DNA of 64,000 bases from Flavobacteriales bacterium. Lineage in GTDB: Bacteria > Bacteroidota > Bacteroidia > Flavobacteriales_E > Vicingaceae. The notes under the pieces were generated by a model. That model worked only from the letters and a program-made list of their open reading frames with translations. It did no database searches and was not told the DNA's origin. The translations under genes and the position numbers were made by a program. The stretch spans positions 23,611-87,610 of the forward strand of contig JAPHUD010000037.1 in NCBI GenBank assembly GCA_026196775.1, in the 5' to 3' direction. Below, piece by piece: positions 1 through 9,226 of the stretch (its first letter is position 1; each line of letters starts with the position of its first letter).

Positions 1-543
1 ATTCATAATCAGATAGAAGGTTTTCCTGAGGATTATCCTGTTGCTTTATTACTTGGTACAAGTGAATACACCATTAAAGGAAGAACAAATTTATTCTTTA
101 AATACCGTATTGAAGCTGCCGCAGCACTTTATCACAATAAAAAAATAAAACACATTATTGTAAGTGGAGATAATAGTTTGTTGGAATATAACGAACCACG
201 ACAAATGTTTAAGGCTTTAGTAAAATTAGGTGTTCCTGATAGTGCTATAACTTTAGATTTTGCAGGTTTCAGAACTTTAGATTCTGTGGTTAGGTGTAAA
301 GAAGTTTTCGGACAAAGTAATTTTGTGATTATTTCTCAGCGTTTCCATGTAGAAAGAGCTTTGTTTATCGCCAACAAGTTTCATATTAATGCCATTGCCT
401 ATGCTGCTCAAAATCCACCCGAAAAATATGCTTTTAAAACTCAATTGAGAGAGTATTTGGCTAAAACACTTGCGGTAATAGATGTATATATTCTTAATAC
501 CAAACCTAAGTTTTTAGGAGAAAAAGAAAATGTTGCTTTTTAA
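1..543 (+). CDS. sanA: SanA/YdcF-like DUF218 envelope protein, 5' end cut by window
   Basis: The reading frame is open from base 1 to the TAA at 541-543, so the gene starts before the window. The translation begins in the DUF218 core (ALLLGTSEYT, then GRTNLFFKYRIEAA, VSGDN, AGFRTLDSVVR, ISQRFHVERALF). These are the conserved blocks of the SanA branch, the vancomycin-exclusion/envelope-barrier family. A typical SanA has a membrane anchor before the GTS motif, so roughly 40-60 residues plus the anchor are missing. A TTG at 178 is in frame but lies inside the conserved domain and is not the start. The family is clear; the biochemical role is poorly known. Confidence 0.87.
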   Translation: MHNQIEGFPEDYPVALLLGTSEYTIKGRTNLFFKYRIEAAAALYHNKKIKHIIVSGDNSLLEYNEPRQMFKALVKLGVPDSAITLDFAGFRTLDSVVRCKEVFGQSNFVIISQRFHVERALFIANKFHINAIAYAAQNPPEKYAFKTQLREYLAKTLAVIDVYILNTKPKFLGEKENVAF

Positions 544-546
544 GAA

Positions 547-1332
547 TTAATACCTCAATACAAAATTTTCCTTACTCAAATCGGTGTTGAATAATACAAT
601 TCCAAAAGCAAATACATCAATGGTAGTAGTAACTTTAGGATGTTTTTTTATTTCTTTCCAAGCAGCCTTCATTTCATCCGACCAATAAATATCATCAAAA
701 ATAAAAACACTTTTAACGGAAGCCTTTTCTACGCACATATTAAAATAGGAGAGGGTAGCAGCTTTTGTGTGGTTACCATCAAAATAAACAAAACCTAGCG
801 TTTCTTGTTGAGAAACGATAGTTGGCAACGCATTTTCAAAACTATCATTGTAAATTTTTATGTTGTTGTAGCCTATTTTCTTAAAATTTATTTTCGCAAT
901 TTTAGTGATGTTAGGACAACCCTCAATGGTGTGTACCGTACATTTTGAGTTGTGTGCAGCCAAATACATGGTACTAATTCCAACCGATGTACCTATTTCT
1001 ATAATAGATGATGGTTTAAACCTATTGGCTAATCGAAATAATAACTGTCCATATTTTGCTGGTTTAGAAGAAAACTTAGTGATGTTGGCAATTCTTCTTT
1101 CTGTTGATGAATGAACTTTTGAACCCGCTCCCAAATCAGTTACGTTAATTTTTTGTTTACTCAGCAAAAGCATAGCTCTTATAGATTCAATATCATCAAA
1201 ACAATAATATTTTTGATCATCTTTAATAATTTGAGTGTAAAGCTCAAAAACAAATGGAGACTGAATACCATACTCATTCTTAGATTTTAAGAGAAAGCCG
1301 AGATAGTTAAAAAGCAACTTCAGTTTGTTCAT
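547..1332 (-). CDS. Class I SAM-dependent methyltransferase
   Basis: A 261-residue protein with an O-methyltransferase-like Rossmann core. Motif I is IIEIGTSVGISTMYLA (about residues 111-126), followed by an acidic strand end (VHTIEGCP) and FVYFDGNHT in the position of motif IV. FIFDDIYWS resembles the DDxxW segment of Methyltransf_24-type enzymes. There is no signal peptide or membrane segment. It converges with sanA (stops 3 bp apart) and is transcribed alone. The substrate cannot be read from the sequence. Such stand-alone enzymes are common in Bacteroidota and are annotated only as methyltransferases. Confidence 0.72.
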   Translation of the reverse strand: MNKLKLLFNYLGFLLKSKNEYGIQSPFVFELYTQIIKDDQKYYCFDDIESIRAMLLLSKQKINVTDLGAGSKVHSSTERRIANITKFSSKPAKYGQLLFRLANRFKPSSIIEIGTSVGISTMYLAAHNSKCTVHTIEGCPNITKIAKINFKKIGYNNIKIYNDSFENALPTIVSQQETLGFVYFDGNHTKAATLSYFNMCVEKASVKSVFIFDDIYWSDEMKAAWKEIKKHPKVTTTIDVFAFGIVLFNTDLSKENFVLRY

Positions 1333-1546
1333 GCTTCAAAATTATACAATATCTATTGGTAACAATAGTTTTAGGAAAGAAAATACGGTTTTTAGGTTAA
1401 AGGGTTAAGGTTTGAAGTTTAGCGTTTAACCATTAACTATTTTTTGTACCCTTGCGTCTTTGTGAGAGAATTAAATGTAAACATAAAATTGTAGAGTGAT
1501 TAAAAATAAATTCATAGATTTGAACATCAAATTTCAAACATCAAAC

Positions 1547-2263
1547 ATGAACATCGCAATAATAGGCTACGGCAAAATGGGACAAGTAATTGAAAGAATT
1601 GCTTTAGAAAGAGGGCATCAGGTAATATTAAAAATTACGGTGGATAATGCAGCAGATTTAAACCCAGAAAATTTAAAAGATGTTGATGTAGCTATTGAGT
1701 TTACTACTCCCGAAAATGCAGTTAAATCTATTTCCATTTGTTTAGAAAACAACGTGCCTATTGTTGTAGGAACAACAGGCTGGTATCATCAATTTGATGC
1801 CGTAAAACAAAAATGTTCTCAACATCAAGGGACTATATTGTACGCCACCAATTGCAGTGTGGGCGTTAATTTATTTTTTAAATTGAATGAGCAGCTGGCA
1901 AAGTTGATGAATAATCACCCTGATTATGAAGTGAAAATGGACGAAGTGCATCATACGCAAAAATTGGATATTCCTAGTGGTACGGCAATTACGTTGGCAG
2001 AAGGTATTATTACTAATTTAGACGCTAAAACAAAGTGGGGAATACAACCATCAGCAGATAAAAGTGAGTTGTTTATTGAAGCTCACAGAATTGAAAATGT
2101 TCCAGGAACTCATCAAGTAACGTATTCATCTCCTATAGATGATATTGAAATAAAACATACTGCTCACAACAGAGAAGGTTTTGCTCAAGGTGCAGTAATA
2201 GCAGCTGAATTTATTCATAATAAGAAAGGAATATATACGATGCAAGATGCGTTATTTGGTTAA
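1547..2263 (+). CDS. dapB: 4-hydroxy-tetrahydrodipicolinate reductase
   Basis: DapB performs the NAD(P)H-dependent reduction of the dihydrodipicolinate precursor on the diaminopimelate/lysine pathway. The protein starts MNIAIIGYGKMGQVIE, a Rossmann GxGxMG motif. It carries VVGTTGW (about 80-86), ATNCSVGVNLFF, the catalytic EVHHTQKLDIPSGTA block with the HH pair and Lys, and a C-terminal HTAHNREGFAQGA. I chose ATG 1547 over an in-frame GTG at 1496 because family members begin at the Rossmann strand. At 238 residues it has the usual length for Bacteroidota. A dapF gene lies at 31365-32147, so two steps of the pathway are in this window but not clustered. Confidence 0.95.
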   Translation: MNIAIIGYGKMGQVIERIALERGHQVILKITVDNAADLNPENLKDVDVAIEFTTPENAVKSISICLENNVPIVVGTTGWYHQFDAVKQKCSQHQGTILYATNCSVGVNLFFKLNEQLAKLMNNHPDYEVKMDEVHHTQKLDIPSGTAITLAEGIITNLDAKTKWGIQPSADKSELFIEAHRIENVPGTHQVTYSSPIDDIEIKHTAHNREGFAQGAVIAAEFIHNKKGIYTMQDALFG

Positions 2264-2274
2264 ATAAATGTACA

Positions 2275-2571
2275 ATGACTCTAGGTGAAAAAGAAAAAAT
2301 AAAAGCCCTAATTCAAAAGTATAATCCCATACTTAAAGAATCTATTGAAATTGCGTTGGTGGAAGATTTGTTTAACCTGATTATTGTCAACAGAGACGAT
2401 ACAGATTTTGAGTTGAAAGATTTACTAAAGAACAAAAAACAACTTAAAAAGTTTGTGATGAAAGAGTTTATTCAGCTCAATAACAAACTACTTACCTCAG
2501 AATTAAGACACATGGAAGAACCTAAATTTAAACTTACCAAAAGAGATAGTCAAATTAATTTGAAATTGTAA
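2275..2571 (+). CDS. Uncharacterised 98-residue protein downstream of dapB
   Basis: I do not recognise this protein. It starts 11 bp after the dapB stop on the same strand, so it is probably cotranscribed. It is charged, rich in Lys, Glu and Leu, predicted largely helical (for example KALIQKYNPILKESIEIAL, then LKDLLKNKKQLKKFVMKEF), and has no signal peptide, Cys or membrane segment. The composition and tight spacing suggest a real cytoplasmic protein rather than chance. No function is assigned. Confidence 0.55.
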   Translation: MTLGEKEKIKALIQKYNPILKESIEIALVEDLFNLIIVNRDDTDFELKDLLKNKKQLKKFVMKEFIQLNNKLLTSELRHMEEPKFKLTKRDSQINLKL

Positions 2572-2580
2572 GGAGCTGTT

Positions 2581-2610
2581 GTCATTTCGAACGTAACTTA
2601 GTAAAATGAC
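2581..2610. repeat. Short intergenic inverted repeat
   Basis: GTCATTT at 2581-2587 is matched by AAATGAC at 2604-2610, with a 16-nt loop. It lies between convergent genes (the dapB-linked protein and the prolyl oligopeptidase). There is no T-run on either side, so it looks more like a short dispersed REP-like element than a clean intrinsic terminator. I saw no exact second copy, although CAGGAATGACG near 36392-36402 has a similar end. Confidence 0.3.
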
Positions 2611-2714
2611 GCTAGAGAAACTAAATTTTAGTAAGGCTAAACTTATTTTCTTCTTACTACCTTATCCCATTCTTTTTTTAAATTAATGAATTATTGTTAA
2701 TAGTCTATATTCAG

Positions 2715-4829
2715 CTATTTAAAATTAACAGGTTTCATATCTAAATTATAAAAAACAAAAGACCAAATATCTGTCCATTCTTGTATCAATTTAGCTTTAG
2801 ATTTTCCTGCTCCATGTCCGCCTTGGGTATCAATTCTAATAAGTGTTGGATTTTTTCCAGCATTTGCTTGCTGAAGTGTAGCACCAAACTTAAATGAATG
2901 AGCAGGAACCACTCTGTCATCATGGTCTCCAGTAACAATCATAGTAGCAGGGTATTCAGCTTTTTTAAGGTTATGTAATGGCGAGTATTTGTACAAATAG
3001 TGAAATTGTTCTTCATCTTTACTGCTTCCGTATTCCACCGCCCAAGCCCAGCCGATAGTAAACTGGTGGTAACGTAGCATGTCTAACACACCAACCATAG
3101 GAATAGCTACTTTTGCAATGTTAGGTTGTTGAGTCATTACAGCACCAATTAGCAATCCTCCATTGGAACGTCCATGTATGGCTAATTTTTCTGTTGAGGT
3201 ATATTCTTTATTCTTTAAAAAGTTGGCAGCAGCAATAAAATCATCAAAAACATTTTGTTTGTTTTCTAGCATACCTGCTTTGTGCCATTCTTCACCGTAC
3301 TCGCTACCACCCCTAATATTGGCAACAGCATAAATGCCTCCATTTTGCATAAATACAGCTTTACTTACATCAAAAGTTGGTTTTACACTAATGTTAAATC
3401 CGCCATAAGCATAAAGCATACAAGGATTTTTACCATTTAATTCAATATCTTTTTTATGCGAAATAAACATAGGGATTTTTGTGCCGTCTTTACTTTCGTA
3501 AAAAACTTGTTTGGTAACATATTCCTCGGTTTTAAAATCAACTTTAGGTTCAAAATAGAGGTCTGTTTGCACTTCATCTAAATTTATTTGATAGATTTTT
3601 GAAGGTGAAATGTAACTGCTAAAAGTAAAGTAGGCAGTAGGTTGAGTTCTTTTTCCACTTACTCTTCCAGCAATACCAATACCAGGTAAATCTAATTCTT
3701 TTAACAATTCACCATCAAAAGAATATACTTCTATTTTAGATTGAACATCTTTAAGATAATTTACAAATATTTTATCTCCAGCAATACTTACATTTTCAAT
3801 AACATATTCTTTTTCAGGAATAAGTTCTTCCCATTGTTCTGGTGCGGATTGTCCTATAGTAGTGAATACAATTTTTTTGTTGGGAGCATTGTAATTGGTA
3901 ATAAAAAATAGTTTATCTTCTTCATTGCCAATAAAGCTTGTTTCGTTATCAAAATTTTCGATAAACTGAATAAAGTTATTTGTTGGTTCTTCTAAGTTTT
4001 TAACATAAATAATATTACCACTTGTACCTTCCGAAGCACTAACAATTAAAAACTTTTCATCTTCGGAAACCCTAGCGCCAAAGTTTCGGGTAGGATTTTC
4101 TTTACTTTCAAAAATAATGTTATCTTTCTTTTGTTCAGTACCTAATTCATGGTAATACACTTTATGAAATTCATTTTTGGCAGCTAATTCTTTCCCTGAT
4201 TTTGGCGGTGCATAACCACTGTAATAAAAACCGTTTTTATACCAAGAAACACCTGAGAATTTTACCCATTGAATATGGTCGGAAAGTAGTTTTTTAGTGG
4301 CAATTTCCATTACCCTAATGGATGTCCAATCTGAGCCCGATTTAGAAATGCCATAAGCTAAATATTTTTCATCTTTTGAAACACTAGTAAATTTAACCGC
4401 CACAGAACCATTTTCTGATAAAGTGTTGGGGTCGAGTAAAACTTCCTCAACATCAGATTCTTTTCTTAAAATATAATAAACACTATGATTTTGTTTTCCA
4501 TTGTTTTTGGTGAAAATAGTAAAATTCTTGTAATGACTGGGTATTCCTTTTGTTTCATAATCCCATAAGTTGGTAAGTTGTTTGTGAATGTATTTTCTGT
4601 AAGGTATTTCAGACAAATATATTTCAGTAGTTTTATTTTGAAGATTTACCCAATTCATGGTTTCTTCGCTATTATCATCTTCTAGCCACCTGTATGGATC
4701 TTTTACTAGCATGCCAAAGTAATCCTCTTCAACTTCATCAGTTTTAGTTTCAGGATAATCAATTTTTTGTTGGGCAAATATGTTGAGCAAACAAAATTCA
4801 GCTATAAGCAAGATAAATAGATGTTTCAT
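2715..4829 (-). CDS. Secreted prolyl oligopeptidase (family S9A)
   Basis: A 704-residue serine peptidase that cleaves after proline in short peptides. It starts with a signal peptide (MKHLFILLIAEFCLLNIFAQ), so it is exported, probably to the periplasm. The N-terminal DPYRWLEDD segment and the seven-bladed propeller region are typical of S9A. The C-terminal alpha/beta-hydrolase carries GGSEYGEEWH, the nucleophile motif HGRSNGG (Ser about 553), the Asp region GDHDDRVVP (about 635) and the catalytic His in GGHGAG (about 671). Full family length and all triad residues are present. It stands alone between intergenic gaps. Confidence 0.93.
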   Translation of the reverse strand: MKHLFILLIAEFCLLNIFAQQKIDYPETKTDEVEEDYFGMLVKDPYRWLEDDNSEETMNWVNLQNKTTEIYLSEIPYRKYIHKQLTNLWDYETKGIPSHYKNFTIFTKNNGKQNHSVYYILRKESDVEEVLLDPNTLSENGSVAVKFTSVSKDEKYLAYGISKSGSDWTSIRVMEIATKKLLSDHIQWVKFSGVSWYKNGFYYSGYAPPKSGKELAAKNEFHKVYYHELGTEQKKDNIIFESKENPTRNFGARVSEDEKFLIVSASEGTSGNIIYVKNLEEPTNNFIQFIENFDNETSFIGNEEDKLFFITNYNAPNKKIVFTTIGQSAPEQWEELIPEKEYVIENVSIAGDKIFVNYLKDVQSKIEVYSFDGELLKELDLPGIGIAGRVSGKRTQPTAYFTFSSYISPSKIYQINLDEVQTDLYFEPKVDFKTEEYVTKQVFYESKDGTKIPMFISHKKDIELNGKNPCMLYAYGGFNISVKPTFDVSKAVFMQNGGIYAVANIRGGSEYGEEWHKAGMLENKQNVFDDFIAAANFLKNKEYTSTEKLAIHGRSNGGLLIGAVMTQQPNIAKVAIPMVGVLDMLRYHQFTIGWAWAVEYGSSKDEEQFHYLYKYSPLHNLKKAEYPATMIVTGDHDDRVVPAHSFKFGATLQQANAGKNPTLIRIDTQGGHGAGKSKAKLIQEWTDIWSFVFYNLDMKPVNFK

Positions 4830-5058
4830 TTTTTTTAATTTAAGAGGTAAAGTTACTCAAAAATGTGTTTATTTTATTTGGGAGGTGATTAGCGATTAAA
4901 TTACATCAACCTTAATTTATGTTTTTTCTCAATTTTGATTTACTTAAAAAGGCTAGTTTTCTTTGTTAAGTTTTTTGCTATGATTAGTAATTGCTTAGTA
5001 GTTGTGAAATAGAAACTATTGTTGTATATATGGGATTCATGATTTCTTCTAAGAAGCG

Positions 5059-6279
5059 TTATAGCAGATACTTCAAGATGATTCCAATTGACAACCATAA
5101 ATAGCTTGTAATAGCCGCCCATTTCAATCCTTTTTCAAGCATAGGACTTTTTGGTGCCATCTCTTTATGGTGTTTTACATTTTTTCCTTTGAAGAATCCT
5201 AAATATATTAGAACTCCTGATAATGCAAAAAATGCAAGGTTTAAAAAGAAAGTGTAATCTAATTTAAAATGTTCTTTTTCAGTTATGCTTGTTGTGGTTG
5301 GTTCAGGTATAAGGTTTAGTAAATCAAATCCATAATGTAACAAAATTGAAGTGACAATAAGTGAGGTAAGTAATAAAAACAATATAAAGAAAGACATTCT
5401 CCAACCATAATACTTGGCATTGATACGTAAAACAGGAAATACTACAAGATCACTAAATATGAAAGCCATCACTCCTGCAAAGCTTACTCCTTTCCCAAAA
5501 AGGAGTGCAGCAAGCGGAATATTACCCATTGATCCAATAAATGTTAGAAATGCAGCTATAGGTCCGACAATAACATGTTCAAGTAATGTTAAAAAATTAA
5601 ATGAATGCTGTCCATTACCAGTATTAATGAAAAGTGTTTGAAAGAATGAGTCTGGTACAAAAGCAGCTACAATACCCGCTATTGTGAAGCCTACTGTGAC
5701 ATCTTTCCAAACCATTTTCCACTCCATGGCATATTGTTTTCCAACTTTGACCCAATTCTCAGTAGATTTTATTTTTTCATTTAAAGGTTTTTGTGCATGA
5801 TGACCTTCATCTTTGGTTTCATTTAGCCTGTTTCGAGCATTTTTTATTAGTCTATGTGGTTTGATGATTCGAATAAGAAGCCAACTAATTAGAATGAGCA
5901 AAATTCCGCCAATATATTCTCCAACAACAAACTGCCAGCCTAAAAAGATTGAAATAATAATTCCTAGTTATATAACAAGATTTGTTGAAGCTAGTAAAAA
6001 GGCTATAGATGAAACGAAACTAGCTCCTTTTTGAAATAATGATTTTAAAGTGGCTAGGGCTGAAAAACTACAAGAGCTACTTATAAATCCAAAGAAAGTA
6101 CCCAGTAGGACACTCTTCCCGTCTTTATTTCCCATTACTTTTTGCATTCGTTTTTCAGTAATGAAAATCTGTATCATTGAACTGATAACATACCCCAAAA
6201 CAAAAGCCCACATAGCCATCCAGAAAAATCCTAAACTGGTATATGCTGCTTCAGCCCATTGTTGTAAAAATTCGTTCAT
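5059..6279 (-). pseudogene. YraQ/DUF318-type permease gene interrupted by one in-frame TAA
   Basis: Two open segments (6279-5968 and the rest down to 5059) lie in the same frame and are separated by a single TAA at 5970-5968. Read through that codon, the product is one 406-residue membrane protein. Segment 1 holds two helices and FFGFISSSCSFSALATLKSLF. Segment 2 continues LGIIISIFLGWQFVVGEYIGG and carries the remaining helices and a second permease half (GSMGNIPLAALLFGKGVSFAGV). In this family the junction normally reads STNLVIELG, so the TAA probably replaces a GAA Glu codon. Causes could be a recent nonsense mutation, a strain polymorphism or a sequencing error. The first internal ATG after the stop is at 5901, which would delete the first 125 or so residues. 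Confidence 0.8.
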
Positions 6280-6360
6280 TTAATTTTTACTTGTCTTTAA
6301 GATGTTTTTACATATGTTTCAATTTATATAAATCTTATTAGAAAACTACCGAATGGATTG

Positions 6361-7359
6361 TTATTTTTCCTCAATAATAGCAATGATTTTCTGTTCTAAC
6401 TCAGTCATTAATTCTGGGTTATCTAGTAACAATTGTTTTACAGCATCTCTACCTTGACCCAATTTAGTATCTCCATAGCTAAACCAGCTTCCTGCTTTTT
6501 TAATAACTTCATTATCTACTGCTAAGTCAATTATTTCACCTACTTTAGAAATTCCTTGTCCATACATAATATCAAATTCAGCTTTTTTGAAAGGTGGGGC
6601 GACTTTGTTTTTTACAATTTTCACTCTAGTTCTGTTTCCTGTAATTTCTTCACCATCTTTAATTTGAGTAGCTCTTCTAATATCAATTCTTATAGAAGCG
6701 TAGAATTTAAGGGCATTACCACCAGAGGTAGTTTCAGGGTTACCAAACATAACACCAATTTTATCTCTCAATTGGTTAATGAATATAGTACAACAGTTTG
6801 CTTTTTGTATAGAAGAAGTAAGTTTTCTTAATGCTTTAGACATTAATCTTGCTTGAAGTCCCATTTGAGAATCTCCCATTTCGCCTTCAATTTCTGCTTT
6901 TGGTGTAAGGGCAGCAACAGAATCTACAATAAGTAAATCTACAGCTCCTGAGCGAATAAGATTATCAGCAATTTCTAAGGCTTGCTCTCCGTTATCTGGT
7001 TGTGAAATAATTAAACTATCTATATCAACACCTAAGGCAGTAGCATAAGTTGGATCAAAAGCATGTTCGGCATCTATAAAAGCAGCAATACCACCTTGTT
7101 TTTGACATTCGGCAATAGCATGAATGGTTAACGTTGTTTTACCTGATGATTCAGGACCATATATTTCAACAACTCTACCTTTAGGATAACCTTTTATACC
7201 AAGAGCTATATCTAGTGTTAAAGAACCAGTTGGAATTACTTCTACATTTTGAACAGGGGAATCCCCCATTTTCATTACGATACCTTTGCCATAAGACTTT
7301 TCAAGTCTATCCATAGTTAATTGTAGAGCTTTTAATTTTTCTGCGTTTACTTCTGCCAT
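6361..7359 (-). CDS. recA: Recombinase A
   Basis: RecA forms ATP-dependent filaments on single-stranded DNA for homologous recombination and SOS signalling. The protein is 332 residues. The Walker A motif GPESSGKTT lies at about 68-76, followed by the Walker B region [12 protein letters not shown], loop L1 ([16 protein letters not shown]), and loop L2 ([28 protein letters not shown]). The C-terminal domain is shorter and less acidic than in E. coli, as is usual for Bacteroidota. It is followed by an AT-rich gap and is close to bcp (29 bp) on the same strand, so the two may be cotranscribed. Identification is certain. Confidence 0.98.
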   Translation of the reverse strand: MAEVNAEKLKALQLTMDRLEKSYGKGIVMKMGDSPVQNVEVIPTGSLTLDIALGIKGYPKGRVVEIYGPESSGKTTLTIHAIAECQKQGGIAAFIDAEHAFDPTYATALGVDIDSLIISQPDNGEQALEIADNLIRSGAVDLLIVDSVAALTPKAEIEGEMGDSQMGLQARLMSKALRKLTSSIQKANCCTIFINQLRDKIGVMFGNPETTSGGNALKFYASIRIDIRRATQIKDGEEITGNRTRVKIVKNKVAPPFKKAEFDIMYGQGISKVGEIIDLAVDNEVIKKAGSWFSYGDTKLGQGRDAVKQLLLDNPELMTELEQKIIAIIEEK

Positions 7360-7388
7360 TGTTGTGAGTTTTAGTAGTTAGTTTTTTA

Positions 7389-7844
7389 TTAATTTGATAG
7401 CACTTGAGCTGCGTGGTCTTTAGTCTTTACTTTTGTGATGATATCCTCAATTGTTCCATTTCCATCAATAATAAATGTTGTTCTATGGATACCATCGTAA
7501 GTTTTACCCATAAATTTTTTCTCCCCCCAAACGCCATATCTTTTAATCAGTTCTTTATCAGTATCAGCTAATAGAGGGAAATTAAGGTTTTGTTTTTCGA
7601 TAAATTTTAAGTGAGAATTTTCACTATCGGCACTTACGCCAATTATTTTATAACCTGCTTTTTTTAAACTTTCGTGGTTGTCTCTTAAGTTACAAGCTTG
7701 AGCAGTACAACCTGGGGTAGCATCTTTGGGGTAAAAATATAATATTATTTTTTTGCCTTTGTAATTTGCTAAAGTATGTAGTTTGCCATCTTGGTCTTTT
7801 ATGTTTAATTCAGGAGCTTTATCTCCTATTTTTAGGTGCGTCAT
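7389..7844 (-). CDS. bcp: Thioredoxin-dependent thiol peroxidase, BCP/PrxQ type
   Basis: A 151-residue peroxiredoxin that reduces hydrogen peroxide and organic peroxides. The peroxidatic Cys lies in the motif KDATPGCTAQACNLRD. The resolving Cys is five residues later (CTAQAC), the PrxQ alpha-2 arrangement. KAPELNIKDQDGK at the N-terminus and YGVWGEKKFMGKTYDGIHRTTFIID near the end are typical of the family. It is cytoplasmic, with no signal peptide. It is encoded just upstream of recA on the same strand. Confidence 0.95.
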   Translation of the reverse strand: MTHLKIGDKAPELNIKDQDGKLHTLANYKGKKIILYFYPKDATPGCTAQACNLRDNHESLKKAGYKIIGVSADSENSHLKFIEKQNLNFPLLADTDKELIKRYGVWGEKKFMGKTYDGIHRTTFIIDGNGTIEDIITKVKTKDHAAQVLSN

Positions 7845-7925
7845 ATCGTTGTTTTTTACTACTTACAAAGTATAAGAATCTTTTGTGTTTTATCAAGTAG
7901 TAAGATTGATTTTTATTAACAAAAT

Positions 7926-8387
7926 TTATTTCCAAAACTCATCTTCCCAATTATCGCAAAAGTTCTCTTGGTGGTGAATGGCAATATTTTTTAACTCAGT
8001 TTCTGAAGCAACTTTTTGGATTTCGCCAAATAAAATTCGTTCCTCAAAACGTACATGATTTTCAAGTTCTTCTTCAATTAAACTAAGGGTTTTGTTGACA
8101 TCAATTTCAGATTCAAAAAGTCTTTTTAATCTTCTGTGTTCTGTAAGGGCTTTTTTTATCAAATCGTGATTATTACCTAAAACTGGAAAAACATGTTTTT
8201 CTTCAATGTTAAAGTGTGGTTGAATATGGTTTTCCCAAAACCAATCGCTATAAGATTTTATACGCTGTACATCAATGTTTTTTTTAAAACCAGTTCTTAT
8301 TTTCCAACAAAGCAATAATGCCTGATGATGATCTTTGCTTAGTGGAACTATACTTTTGTGTCTTTTTAAAGGTTTTGGTTTTTCCAT
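7926..8387 (-). CDS. Hemerythrin-like HHE-domain protein
   Basis: A 153-residue all-helical protein with His and Glu residues spaced for a di-iron site: SKDHHQALL, FWENHIQPHFNIEEKHVFPVL, LTEHRRLKRLF and ENHVRFEERILFGEI. HHE proteins bind O2 or NO or take part in iron chemistry. It is the last gene of a three-gene minus-strand operon (group III truncated hemoglobin, a small Bacteroidota protein, then this gene) with gaps of 6 and 3 bp. That context favours a role in oxygen or NO handling. The exact ligand is not decided by the sequence. Confidence 0.82.
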   Translation of the reverse strand: MEKPKPLKRHKSIVPLSKDHHQALLLCWKIRTGFKKNIDVQRIKSYSDWFWENHIQPHFNIEEKHVFPVLGNNHDLIKKALTEHRRLKRLFESEIDVNKTLSLIEEELENHVRFEERILFGEIQKVASETELKNIAIHHQENFCDNWEDEFWK

Positions 8388-8390
8388 TTA

Positions 8391-8696
8391 TTACAAACGT
8401 TCAGTTATTTTAGAAATTTGTGAACTAGCATACACACCAAATCCATTAACAACTAAACCTTTTACATCATGTTGTTTGGAAGAAATGGCAATAACAATCA
8501 TGGCATCTCCCGGATCTGTCATTCCTTCAAACCTGTATATTTCATCTATTTCAAATTCATCAGGAGATAATCTTAAAGAAGTGCTTTTACATTCTATACA
8601 TTCAACCTCTGTAAGTAAGGAGAAGTTGGTTGTGTAGCCTCTTTTTTGAAGGTCGTTTACTGCTTCGGTAACGGTTTCGTAGCTTTTCGGTATCAT
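8391..8696 (-). CDS. Small conserved Bacteroidota protein (often called PRPP synthetase in error)
   Basis: A 101-residue protein with YETVTEAVNDLQKRGYTTNF at the N-terminus, CIEC at about 33-36, LSPDEFEIDEIYRFEGMTDPGD and a C-terminal VKGLVVNGFGVYA. This pattern is shared by small Bacteroidota proteins that databases sometimes label phosphoribosylpyrophosphate synthetase. I see no PRPP-synthetase motif, so that label is not supported. The CxxC pair could bind metal. It sits between the truncated hemoglobin gene (6 bp) and the hemerythrin-like gene (3 bp), which suggests a linked redox or gas-related role. Confidence 0.65.
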   Translation of the reverse strand: MIPKSYETVTEAVNDLQKRGYTTNFSLLTEVECIECKSTSLRLSPDEFEIDEIYRFEGMTDPGDAMIVIAISSKQHDVKGLVVNGFGVYASSQISKITERL

Positions 8697-8702
8697 GGTA
8701 AA

Positions 8703-9098
8703 TTAGTTTAAAGGTTTTGCAGAATTTTTTTTGTAAAAATCTATTTTTAATTGAAAAATTTCTGCCATTTTATTTGCCCTCCATTTGGCTTCATCTGCTT
8801 TTTCTCCTGTAAATAATTCATCAATAGTTGCATTAAATAATAGTAGCCACCTATTAAAATGAGTTTTATTAACAGGTAAGTTTGTATGTGGTGCAAACGG
8901 ACTACCACTATAAGTATGTTCTTCTAACAATACAGTTTGCCAAAATCGATACATTTTTTCTAAATGTATGGGCCATTTATCTTGAATTACATTATTAAAA
9001 ATGTCTTTTAATAAATCATCTTCACGAACTTTATCATAAAAAGTATTGACTAATAATTTAATTTCATCAAGAGACAATATTTCTTTTTTTGTTGACAT
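8703..9098 (-). CDS. Group III truncated hemoglobin
   Basis: A 131-residue globin. The block IHLEKMYRFWQTVLLEE and SPFAPHTNLPVNKTHFNRWLLLF matches the group III (TrHb3) signature. In this group the proximal His lies in the F-helix equivalent (HFNRWL) and there is a conserved aromatic/Trp set. No signal peptide. These globins bind O2 and NO. In other bacteria they are linked to microaerobic growth or NO detoxification, which fits the denitrification genes further along this window. First gene of the three-gene operon, with a promoter-like element about 25 bp upstream. Confidence 0.88.
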   Translation of the reverse strand: MSTKKEILSLDEIKLLVNTFYDKVREDDLLKDIFNNVIQDKWPIHLEKMYRFWQTVLLEEHTYSGSPFAPHTNLPVNKTHFNRWLLLFNATIDELFTGEKADEAKWRANKMAEIFQLKIDFYKKNSAKPLN

Positions 9099-9120
9099 AA
9101 ATTAATAATATGAAGTAATA

Positions 9121-9128
9121 CAAATTTA
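9121..9128 (-). promoter_or_regulatory. Bacteroidota -7 element for the truncated hemoglobin operon
   Basis: The minus strand reads TAAATTTG, a perfect match to the TAnnTTTG element, with a TTG 21 nt upstream (9150-9152) in the -33 position. Transcription would start near 9114, leaving a leader of about 15 nt before the ATG at 9098. Confidence 0.45.
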
Positions 9129-9178
9129 CTTAAAATAGGGGAGAGATACAATTGAAAATTGATATGTTTTTACAAAAA

Positions 9179-9204
9179 AAAAGCTACTCATTTGAGTAGC
9201 TTTT
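9179..9204 (-). terminator. Intrinsic terminator, bidirectional
   Basis: A perfect 12-bp stem AAAAGCTACTCA/TGAGTAGCTTTT with a TT loop, flanked by an A-run on the left and Ts on the right. It lies directly after the stop of the lipoprotein gene (9227) on the minus strand and before the promoter of the hemoglobin operon. Confidence 0.8.
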
Positions 9205-9226
9205 AAAGTATTTTATATTATTATTT

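Noticed and set aside
178..543. TTG-initiated 121-residue gene
   Set aside because: The frame is open to base 1 and the conserved SanA blocks start before 178, so this is an internal TTG of a gene cut by the window edge.
4940..5122. 60-residue minus-strand frame
   Set aside because: It overlaps the 3' end of the permease gene in another frame and has no domain or signal.
5059..6279. Frameshift or two separate permease genes
   Set aside because: Both halves are in the same frame and the sequence between them continues the family motif; a single stop codon explains everything. Selenocysteine does not apply to TAA.
8391..8696. Phosphoribosylpyrophosphate synthetase
   Set aside because: At 101 residues it has no PRPP-binding loop or any other motif of that enzyme; the label appears to be a propagated error.
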